From an uncultured Slackia sp. (GTDB lineage: Bacteria > Actinomycetota > Coriobacteriia > Coriobacteriales > Eggerthellaceae), in NCBI RefSeq assembly GCF_934630525.1, contig NZ_CAKTVX010000007.1:65232-129231 (forward strand): a stretch of DNA of 64,000 nucleotides, given 5' to 3'. Positions 44,186 through 51,447 of the stretch are shown piece by piece. Positions within the stretch are counted from its first letter, which is position 1. The number at the start of each line of letters is the position of its first letter. The notes below the pieces were generated by a model. The model saw nothing but the letters and a program-made list of their open reading frames with translations, did not search any database and was not told the DNA's origin. The translations under genes were made by a program, and so were the position numbers.

Positions 44186-44947
44186 TTACGCCTTCGTATT
44201 GGCGTTGGCGCGGGAGCAATCGAGCGCGTCTTGCAGGAAGCTGAGCGTGCGGCGTTGGATGCCGGCGTAGAAGTCGCGGCCGTATTGCTTGGGCCCTGAG
44301 CTGCGCTGGCGCGCGAGGCGTTTCAGGCCGGCAAGGGCATGGGGCATGCCGCCTAAGCTGGAGAAACGGATGGCCAGCGCCTGCGCGCGGTCGTCGGTGA
44401 TCAGAACGCCGTCGTGCATGGCTTCGATGGTATCGCCCATGAGTTGGTGCCAGCAGATCACTTCTTCGCGCGAAAGCTCGGGGATGGGGCATTCCTCAAG
44501 CGCGTCGCCAGCGATGGCCGACCACAGCATGTCTTCGCGGTCTTGCGCGGCGCCCACGGTGGCGGCAAGCTCGCTCCAGTTCGCGTGGTCGTGGCCGGTA
44601 AGGCGGGCGCGCAGCCCCTGCACGACGTTCATGTCCCGCAGGATTTTCGCGCTTTCGCGCTCGAGTTCGGCTTCGCGCTGCGCGAGCGCGTCCGTCAATT
44701 CGGCCAGTGAGTCGCTTCCCTCGCCTTCCTGAATTTGCGAGAGCGAAAAGCCCAGGTATTTCAGGGTGATGATGCGGTTGAGGCGCTCCTTGTCGGCCGA
44801 CGAGTACAGGCGCAGGTTTTGCTCGCCTTTGCATGTGGGGTGCAGCAATCCGCGCTGGTCGTAGTATTGAATGGTGCGAACGGTCACGCCTACGCGCGAT
44901 GCCAGCTCGCCCACCGTCATGAGACCTCGAGTGCCTTGTTCGTCCAT
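44186..44947 (-). CDS. MerR-family regulator with TipAS-like C-terminal domain
   Basis: 253 residues. The N-terminal MerR HTH (MTVGELASRVGVTVRTIQYY, about 10-29) is followed by a coiled dimerisation helix (about 85-115) and a C-terminal TipAS/antibiotic-binding-like helical region. AACAGGGGG precedes the ATG. It is oriented like the radical SAM/importer operon and 90 bp upstream of it, so it probably controls that operon. Confidence 0.85.
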   Translation of the reverse strand: MDEQGTRGLMTVGELASRVGVTVRTIQYYDQRGLLHPTCKGEQNLRLYSSADKERLNRIITLKYLGFSLSQIQEGEGSDSLAELTDALAQREAELERESAKILRDMNVVQGLRARLTGHDHANWSELAATVGAAQDREDMLWSAIAGDALEECPIPELSREEVICWHQLMGDTIEAMHDGVLITDDRAQALAIRFSSLGGMPHALAGLKRLARQRSSGPKQYGRDFYAGIQRRTLSFLQDALDCSRANANTKA

Positions 44948-45447
44948 GTTTCCCCCTGTTTTGCGTGCGCCGATCGGTTTGCGTGCGGCGCAGTTTTACG
45001 GTTCCCACGGTTTTGTGGTTGCCGCGGTTTTGCGCTCGTCGTGGCCTTGTCGCCAAAGCGACTCCCCTGCCGCGCGGTGTTTCGCCTGCGTCAAACTTCA
45101 GGATGTGACGTTACGTCATCTTCGGAGTCTTGGGCGCCATGCCATCTGGTGTTCAGACAATCAACGGCCGCATGCCCGTGGACTGCGTTGTTTGCATTAC
45201 TTGAATACGTTGAGCATGGGTTAGCCGGGCTTTTCGCCATAGCTAGATTGGCCTTTTATTATGGGTTGACTTGGGCTTTTACCGTGGACTAGCTTAGCCT
45301 TTCGCTGTGGGTTTGTTTGGGCTTTTGCCGTGGGAAAACGTTGGGTTTTTCGTCATGGGGTTCAGCATGTGGCGGTGCTTGTGCCCCGACCGCAACGAAA
45401 GGGTAACGTTTTGGTGCGGGGCGTGCGTGGGTTTTAGAATCGCGCCT
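44948..45447. repeat. Degenerate ~24-bp tandem repeat (45216-45366) in the gap before gtrA
   Basis: Six degenerate units of about 24 bp run from 45216 to 45366, built on TTGGGCTTTT-x-CCGTGGG-TT. Unit lengths vary from 23 to 27 bp, so it is an old minisatellite. The remaining gap (44948-45215) shows no gene. Confidence 0.6.
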
Positions 45448-45969
45448 ATGGAAAACGCGAGAACACATATTTCTGAGGGGCAGCTCGGCGCTGTTGAGGG
45501 GCGAAGTCCCGCCGCCGAGGAACGGACCAAAAAGTCCGAGGAGACAACTTTCGAGGACAAGGCTAGAACCGCCGAAAGGCCGGCCAGCCAGTCGTCTCTT
45601 GCTCGCGGCATTCGCCAGGCGTTCATGTATTACGGCGTATCTATCGTGCAGACGTTCGTCGAGTTCGGCGTGTTCGCCCTGACCCAGCTCGCGCTGCCGA
45701 CGGGCATCGCGAACGGCATTGCCGTCGCGTGCTCGGGTTCGTTCAATTTCCTTATGAACCGCAACATCACGTTCAAGGCGTCGAGTAACTTCTGGCGCAG
45801 CGTGGCCATGTTCGTCGCCCTGTATGTCTGGAACTTCCTGTTCGGCACCTGGTTTATAGGCTGGGCGGCTGCGTCGTTCGGGTGTCCCGAGATGGTCGGC
45901 AAATTCATCACCATGGCGATGCAGGGCATCTGGGGTTTCTGCCTGTGCAAATGGGTCATTTTCCGCTAA
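45448..45969 (+). CDS. GtrA-like membrane protein
   Basis: 173 residues. A ~50-residue charged tail is followed by four transmembrane helices in the GtrA fold: AFMYYGVSIVQTFVEFGVFA (first), then ANGIAVACSGSFNFLMNRNI, VALYVWNFLFGTWF and a last helix ending in KWVIFR. GtrA-family proteins help flip or transfer lipid-linked sugars in cell-envelope glycosylation. The ATG at 45448 lacks a clear ribosome site; upstream in-frame starts would read through repeat DNA. The N-terminal tail is unusual. Confidence 0.8.
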   Translation: MENARTHISEGQLGAVEGRSPAAEERTKKSEETTFEDKARTAERPASQSSLARGIRQAFMYYGVSIVQTFVEFGVFALTQLALPTGIANGIAVACSGSFNFLMNRNITFKASSNFWRSVAMFVALYVWNFLFGTWFIGWAAASFGCPEMVGKFITMAMQGIWGFCLCKWVIFR

Positions 45970-46146
45970 GGGTGCCGGCACCGCTGCAGGTGTGTGTAAT
46001 CTGTGCGCTCCCGCTTTCCGCAAGTGGGTTGTTCTTCGATAAGGGAGCCGTACGCCGCTGGTTTGCGTGATCTGTGGTCTCCGCTTTGTTCTCGACCTTC
46101 CTTTTGTTCCGGCTTTGCCGAAAACGTGTCCCGATTTCGGCAATTC

Positions 46147-46296
46147 TGGCACAAATTTGCGGTTGTGAACGATTTTTCGTCTTGCTGATGGGCTTTTCTG
46201 AACGCTTTGACACGTTCCACGCTTCTGACCTGGTCTTTTGTAGAGCGTCTTTTGCGTTCCAAAAAATCCATCGTTCACAACCGCAAATTTGTGCCA
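46147..46296. repeat. Palindromic repeat element, copy 1
   Basis: A 150-bp element bounded by perfect 27-bp inverted repeats (46147-46173 and 46270-46296) beginning TGGCACAAATTTGCGG. The middle holds TGACCTGGTCTTTTG, shared with copies at 48411-48562 and 63442-63583. The left flank carries GTGTCCCGATTTCG, also in copy 2. No coding frame. Confidence 0.85.
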
Positions 46297-46351
46297 AAAC
46301 GAGAAGGAAACGGATGCGTTCATGATAGAGTGCTTCGCATAATCCCTGGAT

Positions 46352-46462
46352 GCAGAAGGCGCCGCTATTACGGAATGCGCCACCATCGCGAAGGACGCCG
46401 TTATTGCGGAGGGCGCCGCTGTCGCAGAAACGTCGTTGCCGCAGAAACGTCGTTGTTGCCGA
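46352..46462. repeat. ~18-bp degenerate tandem repeat
   Basis: About six imperfect units related to GGAAGGCGCCGCTATTGC sit between palindromic element copy 1 and the DUF559-like gene, ending in two copies of GCAGAAACGTCGTTG. Non-coding minisatellite. Confidence 0.6.
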
Positions 46463-46507
46463 AGCTGCATCTGGTGCGTTGCGAAATCGCCGGAGGAAGA
46501 GGCCGCC

Positions 46508-47791
46508 ATGGCTATTGTGCTCGGAAAGCAAAGTGCTCTGCGCGTTTGGGACGGCGTTGTCGCCGACCGTAATCGTGATGCGCACGTTGATTGGAACGCG
46601 CCCGTTAATCGAGGCATGTCTCCCAACCAACGCATTTATGTCACGCCGAACATGCCTACTGCCAGCCAAGATGCATCCATCGCCAGCGGGAGCGCATCTG
46701 CCGCTTGCGCCGCGTCTCCCAATTGGAGCATTCATGTCCCGCCGTACACGCTCGCTGCCAGTCGAGGCGCATCCATCGCCAGCAGGAGCGTACCTTTTGC
46801 GTTCCAAAGCTCGCGCGATTTTCGCCATGCGTTGGAGCGCGACACAAAAGCCGCCGTCAAGTTCCTCATGTCGGGCGCGACGCCCGCACTTGGCCCCTCA
46901 GCAAGAGCCCGCTTCTTTTCCGATGGGGTTCCGGTTCACGCAACCGTGGCGCACGCACGCCTTCGACGCGTGAGAGGCGGACTCGAAACTTCCGTTCGCA
47001 AGGGGCCGTTTCATCCGCGGTCGTTCATGCAAATTGACGGCGGCTTGTACGTGAGCACGCCGGAAATGGCGTTTTGCGAAATGGCGAGCGCGCTTTCTCT
47101 TGAACAGCTCATAGCGCTCGGCTTTGAGCTTTGCGGAACGTACCGCCGCGCTTCAACCTTCGGATCGGCTCGATACGATGCGGCCCTGCTCACTTCCCCC
47201 GCCGCCCTTGCGTCATTCATCGAGAAGTCGCCCCCGTTCAAAGGCGTGAAGAAAGCTCGTCGTGCGCTGCCCTTCATTCTTGCTGGTTCTGCTTCGCCGC
47301 GCGAGAGCGAGCTGGCCATGCTGCTGTGCCTTCCCTATTCGCTCGGAGGCTATGGTTTGCCGCACCCTACGATGAATACGGAAATGCCGCTTCCGAAAAA
47401 TGTGGGCGCGACGGGGCGATCGTCGCTGCGCTGTGATTTGTATTGGCCTGCCGCGCGGCTCGATGTCGAATACGACAGCGCGGAGTTTCACTCCGCGGAG
47501 CGCCTGCTTGCGAACGATTCGATGCGACGCATAGCGCTTGAATCCATGGACGTTACGAGCGTCAATTTGACCGCCGAGCATCTGCGTCGGGCTTCGTTGT
47601 TTGATGAGGCGGCGCAGGGTATTGCGCGAATTCTCGGGAAAAGGGTGCGCCTGCCAGGCGATTTTCGCCTCAAACAAGAGAGGCTTTGGCGAGAGCTTGG
47701 AATCGTGTCTTCGGATATGGGTCTTTTGCCAGCTATGGGGGCGAACGATCCATCGGCGCCGAACGAAGGGATTTCGCCGGCGTTGGGCTAG
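46508..47791 (+). CDS. DUF559/Vsr-like nuclease-fold protein, AbiEi-like layout
   Basis: 427 residues. The start at 46508 has GGAGGAAG upstream. The middle region (GLYVSTPEMAFCEMASAL) resembles the part of AbiEi-type proteins before their C-terminal module. The C-terminal part holds a PD-(D/E)XK-like motif, RCDLYWPAARLDVEYDSAEF, as in DUF559/Vsr-related proteins. No partner toxin gene is adjacent. The N-terminal part carries a 96-bp (32-residue) tandem duplication (46619-46714 and 46715-46810) rich in Ser/Ala. Function uncertain: nuclease-like or regulatory. Confidence 0.65.
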   Translation: MAIVLGKQSALRVWDGVVADRNRDAHVDWNAPVNRGMSPNQRIYVTPNMPTASQDASIASGSASAACAASPNWSIHVPPYTLAASRGASIASRSVPFAFQSSRDFRHALERDTKAAVKFLMSGATPALGPSARARFFSDGVPVHATVAHARLRRVRGGLETSVRKGPFHPRSFMQIDGGLYVSTPEMAFCEMASALSLEQLIALGFELCGTYRRASTFGSARYDAALLTSPAALASFIEKSPPFKGVKKARRALPFILAGSASPRESELAMLLCLPYSLGGYGLPHPTMNTEMPLPKNVGATGRSSLRCDLYWPAARLDVEYDSAEFHSAERLLANDSMRRIALESMDVTSVNLTAEHLRRASLFDEAAQGIARILGKRVRLPGDFRLKQERLWRELGIVSSDMGLLPAMGANDPSAPNEGISPALG

Positions 47792-48410
47792 GGATGCTTT
47801 GTCAGTGCAAGCGAATGTTGGCTGGCGCAAGTCGACACGATTCGGCGTGCGCTAGGTCACTTCGGACCAGAGCGGCCGATGTTGCCAGAGTCGGTTTGGG
47901 TGAGGAAAGCAAGAGTAGTTGAGGTCGGTTGGGTTGAGGTGACCAGCGTGGGCAGAGTTGGTTCGATCTGGGTTGGCGCAGACTCGGGCTGGCTCCCATA
48001 GATTTGAGTGGTTTCTGAACTGGGCTTCTGCAGGCTTAGGTAGCTTGACTGGATTTCCATGAATTCGGGTGGTATGAATCGGGCTTCCACGGGCCTGGCC
48101 AGTTTGGATCAGGCTTCTGCGGGCCCGCACTCGTGCTTTTGCTTCGAGTGCTGTTCTTTTCCTTGTTGCTTGTTTGCTCAGCTTTGGCTGCGTGCTCCTT
48201 GCTACTCTCGCTACTCGCGACTTGTCGTTTGCCGTGTGTTACATGTCGCGTGCGTGCGTGTTGTATGTCGCTTGTCGCGCTTCGCCTGTGTCTCGTGCCG
48301 CGCGCTGCGTGTTGCCTGCGGGCGCACAGCACGTCTCTTCCCCACTGTACTTTTCCAGCCGCCTTCTTCTTTGCGTCTTCGACGAAATCGTGTCCCGATT
48401 TCGACTTTTC
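47792..48410. other. Low-complexity intergenic region
   Basis: About 620 bp of strand-biased, short-period sequence (47870-48130 G/T-rich with GGTTGGG-like units; 48160-48310 CGCGTGCGTGTTG-like). Several open frames result from this composition and none has a convincing ribosome site. Its end carries the GTGTCCCGATTTCG flank of palindromic element copy 2. Confidence 0.5.
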
Positions 48411-48562
48411 TGGCAGAGAATTGCGGTTGTGAACGATTTTAAAGAGGCTTGTAAGGCCCATAATAAGAGGGTATCGTATCGACTTGCTTCTGACCTGGTG
48501 TTTTATGAATCGCTTCTTTTAAGAAAGCAATCCGTATCGCTCACAACCGCAATTTTCTGCCA
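48411..48562. repeat. Palindromic repeat element, copy 2
   Basis: 152 bp with 27-bp near-perfect inverted repeats (48411-48437 and 48536-48562) starting TGGCAGAGAATTGCGG. It shares the internal TGACCTGGTGTTTT with copy 1. Where its left arm differs from copy 1, most right-arm bases differ in the matching way, keeping the stem. An outer CGTGTCC/GGACATG pair (about 48389 and 48586) extends the palindrome to about 200 bp. Confidence 0.85.
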
Positions 48563-48697
48563 AAATCTGCGGAAACCGGACATGTTTGGCATGCTGCGCC
48601 GTTTTAAATGTATATCGCAAGTCGGAGCGACTATGAAAACGACATGTTTAGAAAAGCGGTAAGCATTTAAGGCCGTAATTGAAAGGAACCTTTCCCT

Positions 48698-49168
48698 ATG
48701 TTGGAAATCGACATCCCAGGACGTGGCACGTTCGAAATTCGCCATGTGGTGTGCGACTACAACGGAACCATTGCCGTCGACGGGCGCCTTATGGAAGGTA
48801 TCGCGGGTCGCATTCGGGAAATTGCCGAGTTTGCCCAGGTCAGCGTGCTCACTGCTGACACGTTTGGTACGGTGCGTGCGGAATGTGATGGCCTTCCAGC
48901 TGACGTGCGCGTGTTCGCCCGCGACGATGCGAGCGCCTGTAAGGCCGCGATTGTGCGCGAGCTTGGCGCCGAAGGTTGCGTGTGCATCGGCAATGGCTTC
49001 AACGACATCGCCATGTTCGGCGAAGCCGCGCTTTCGATTGCGATTATGGGGAAAGAAGGTGCGTGCGGAAAGCTTTTGACCTGCGCCGATGTCGTGGTGA
49101 CGAACGCGCTCGATGCGTTTGACCTGCTGCTTCGCACTGATCGCCTGCGCGCTACACTGCGTGGGTAA
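48698..49168 (+). CDS. HAD-superfamily phosphatase-like protein
   Basis: 156 residues. The catalytic motif I is CDYNGT (nucleophile Asp20), a motif II-like SVLTADT follows, and motif IV is GNGFNDIAMF, as in soluble HAD proteins related to the P-type ATPase phosphorylation domain. The cap is minimal. AAAGGAA lies about 10 nt before the ATG. It is monocistronic. The stop codon lies inside the first unit of a minisatellite. Confidence 0.85.
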   Translation: MLEIDIPGRGTFEIRHVVCDYNGTIAVDGRLMEGIAGRIREIAEFAQVSVLTADTFGTVRAECDGLPADVRVFARDDASACKAAIVRELGAEGCVCIGNGFNDIAMFGEAALSIAIMGKEGACGKLLTCADVVVTNALDAFDLLLRTDRLRATLRG

Positions 49169-49247
49169 TGCTGCTCCGGGTAATGCCGCGTGGGTGATGC
49201 CGCGTGGACGATGCTGCGTGGGCGACGCCGCGCGGGCGATGCTGTGC
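49163..49247. repeat. 14-bp tandem repeat at the 3' end of the HAD gene
   Basis: Six units of GGGYRATGCYGCGT (one of them 15 bp). The first unit supplies the HAD gene's TAA. The unit resembles the 15-bp coding repeat in the mocA insert at about 62560-62770. Confidence 0.65.
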
Positions 49248-49347
49248 GGCGCGCAGCTTAGGCTTGGCCGCGCGCCGGGGCGTCACTGTTTCAGGGATGC
49301 TCGCTTTCTACGAACATTGCCCGTCTTCCACAAACGCTGCTCGCCTT

Positions 49348-50517
49348 CTACAAACACTGTTTCAGAACGTCGCGCACGTCTTCTTTGGTGAGCGTTTTAT
49401 AGCCGCCGGTCATGATGAATGTCGCGGCAACGATGTCGTCCAGGTCGGTTTCGGCCACGCCCAGTTCCGTGAGGTTCATCGCAACGCCTAGCTCGTGCAT
49501 CCATGCCTCCATGGCCGAAAGGCCGGCCTCGGCGAGCTCGCGTTCGCTTTTGCCCGCAGGGTCAATTCCCCACACGTGCGTTGCGAAGCGCGCGAATTTC
49601 GGCAACCCGGCATCCATGATGAAGCGGTAATACGGAAGGCTCACGGCGGAAAGCGTCATGCCATGGGTCGCGTCGGTCACGGCCCCTACGCCCTGTCCGA
49701 TCATGTGAACCATCCAATCAGTGGGCTTGCCCTTGGCGATGAGCGTGTTCAGCGCCCAGGTCGCGGCCCACATGATGTTGCTGCGCGCCTCGTAGTTCCG
49801 GTCGTCTTCCGCAGCGATGCGACCGGTCTCGACCACGCTGCGCATAAGGCCTTCGGCGATGCTGTCGCTCACGTTGTTGTCGGTCCCGCTGAAATACTGC
49901 TCGCAAATATGGTTGAACGTGTCGTAGATGCCGGCCACAACCTGCCTATGCGGCAAGCTCAGAGTGAATTCGGGGTTGAGAATCGAGAATTTGGGCATCA
50001 CGTCGCTGTTCGCGAAAACGTGCCCCACTTTAAGCTTGGCAGCATGGTCGGTAATCACGGCGCCCGCGTTCATTTCCGAACCCGTGCCGGCCATGGTGAG
50101 CACGCATCCCACGGGAACAACCGGGCAGCTTGGCTCCTCGAAGCGAACAAAGTATTTCTCCCAGGGGTCCTCGTCGCAGTTCACCGAAACCGACACCGCT
50201 TTGGAGTAGTCGCACACCGAGCCGCCGCCCACTGCCAAAATCAGATCGGCGCCGGCCGCTTTCGCCACGGCAACGCCCTCGCGAAGCTTCTCGACGGTGG
50301 GGTTTGGCATGATGCCGGAAATCTCGGTCACGTTTTTGCCTGCGGCGTTCAAAACGGCGGCCACCTGGTCATATACGCCGTTTTTCTTGATGGAGCCGCC
50401 GCCGTAGACGAGCACGACGTTCGGGCCGTATTTCGCGAGCTCGCCCGCGAGTCCCTCAAGCGCATCTGGGCCGAAGTATATTTTGGTGGGATTGTGGTAC
50501 GTAAACGTTCCGAGCAT
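49348..50517 (-). CDS. Iron-containing alcohol dehydrogenase (butanol dehydrogenase/YqhD-like)
   Basis: 389 residues. NAD(P) site YGGGSIKKNG (about 39) and VGGGSVCDYSK (about 96), TGSEMN, then metal ligands in the family order: Asp in NSDVMPKF or nearby, and His in YDTFNHICEQYF and DATHGMTLS. The length matches YqhD/BdhA enzymes, which reduce aldehydes with NADPH. It is divergent from a MerR gene whose protein probably activates it through the 19-bp-spacer promoter at 50564-50594. Confidence 0.88.
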   Translation of the reverse strand: MLGTFTYHNPTKIYFGPDALEGLAGELAKYGPNVVLVYGGGSIKKNGVYDQVAAVLNAAGKNVTEISGIMPNPTVEKLREGVAVAKAAGADLILAVGGGSVCDYSKAVSVSVNCDEDPWEKYFVRFEEPSCPVVPVGCVLTMAGTGSEMNAGAVITDHAAKLKVGHVFANSDVMPKFSILNPEFTLSLPHRQVVAGIYDTFNHICEQYFSGTDNNVSDSIAEGLMRSVVETGRIAAEDDRNYEARSNIMWAATWALNTLIAKGKPTDWMVHMIGQGVGAVTDATHGMTLSAVSLPYYRFIMDAGLPKFARFATHVWGIDPAGKSERELAEAGLSAMEAWMHELGVAMNLTELGVAETDLDDIVAATFIMTGGYKTLTKEDVRDVLKQCL

Positions 50518-50563
50518 ATGGTTATCCCTCTCATCCTATGGACTTGCTTGGTAGAATGGACTA

Positions 50564-50594
50564 ACCGTAAAACCTAAACCTGACTTTAGGTCAA
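50564..50594 (-). promoter_or_regulatory. MerR-type promoter/operator of the alcohol dehydrogenase
   Basis: Minus strand: TTGACC (50589-50594), a long 19-bp spacer, TACGGT (50564-50569). The spacer is filled by the inverted repeat ACCTAAA - 6 nt - TTTAGGT (50572-50591). Overlong spacers with a dyad between the -35 and -10 are the hallmark of MerR-activated promoters. Confidence 0.7.
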
Positions 50595-50625
50595 GGGTTT
50601 CAGCGCATTTTTGAAGGGAATCGAC

Positions 50626-51063
50626 ATGTATACGATTGGGCAAGTATCTGAAATGTTCGCCATTCCGGTTTCTACGCTGCGTTACTACGATAAGGAAGGG
50701 TTGTTCCCCAATCTGAAGCGCGTGGGTGGCATTCGTCAATTTGACGATGACGAGCTCGAGCTGCTGCGCATTATCGAGTGTCTGAAGAAAACGGGCCTCG
50801 AAATCAAGGACATCAAGAAATTTGTCGCGATGATGCAAGAAGGCTCCGCGTCCTACGCTGCTCGCAAGGAGCTGTTCGAGGCGCGACGAGCACAGGCTGA
50901 AGAAGAAATTGCACGGCTGCAGAAGGCGCTTGCGATGGTGAAATTCAAGTGCTGGTACTACGAGACTGCGCTTCACGACGGAAATGAAGACCGCCTCAAG
51001 GCGATGCTGCGCGACGGCTTGCCGGAAGGCATCCAAGAGCTCTACGACGAGGCCCATTCTTAA
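50626..51063 (+). CDS. MerR-family regulator (AdhR-like)
   Basis: 145 residues. HTH MYTIGQVSEMFAIPVSTLRY begins at residue 1; a wing with YYDKEGLFP follows, then a long dimerisation helix (about 80-110). The ATG at 50626 follows AAGGGA; a TTG five codons upstream is less likely. No metal-binding Cys pair is seen at the C-terminus, so it fits the AdhR-like group that responds to aldehydes or similar reactive compounds (inference). It is divergent from the alcohol dehydrogenase it probably activates. Confidence 0.87.
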   Translation: MYTIGQVSEMFAIPVSTLRYYDKEGLFPNLKRVGGIRQFDDDELELLRIIECLKKTGLEIKDIKKFVAMMQEGSASYAARKELFEARRAQAEEEIARLQKALAMVKFKCWYYETALHDGNEDRLKAMLRDGLPEGIQELYDEAHS

Positions 51064-51300
51064 AGCCATTCGGAGTCGAGTATCGAATCTACGCATTCTG
51101 AGCAGGCGTTTCCTTTAAAGCGTAAGATTATTCGCGTCGTATTCTCATGTATGCAACGCCTGGGGTGCTCGTGAAAGCCTTGAGCGGCATAAGGCTAACT
51201 CTGCAAGTGAGTCCAGGCCATGGCGTGCGCATTACCTGAGCGCGATGCCCCCTCTTTCCGCTCTATTCCCAACGAGCTGCGTCTTTTTCGAGCTAAAAAC
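51064..51300. other. Intergenic region, nothing recognised
   Basis: About 240 bp between the MerR stop and the terminators. No gene or repeat seen. Confidence 0.4.
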
Positions 51301-51336
51301 GAAAAACCGACCCCGGAAAGGTTCCAGGGTCGGTTC
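51301..51336 (-). terminator. Intrinsic terminator of the flavoprotein gene
   Basis: On the minus strand a stem AACCGACCC / GGGTCGGTT is followed by TTTCGTTTTT, about 110 bp after the flavoprotein stop. A second hairpin lies at 51357-51387, closer to the gene, with stem GGACCGTGCCTCG / CGAGGCGCGGTCC (one G-T pair) and no T-run. Confidence 0.75.
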
Positions 51337-51447
51337 TTACGAGCCTAAGATTCGCCGGACCGTGCCTCGGCAAGCGAGGCGCGGTCCGAATCGTTCGGCC
51401 TTAAAGAGAGGTTTTGGGAGGGGTTGGAGGGTTAGCTTGGCAGGCGA

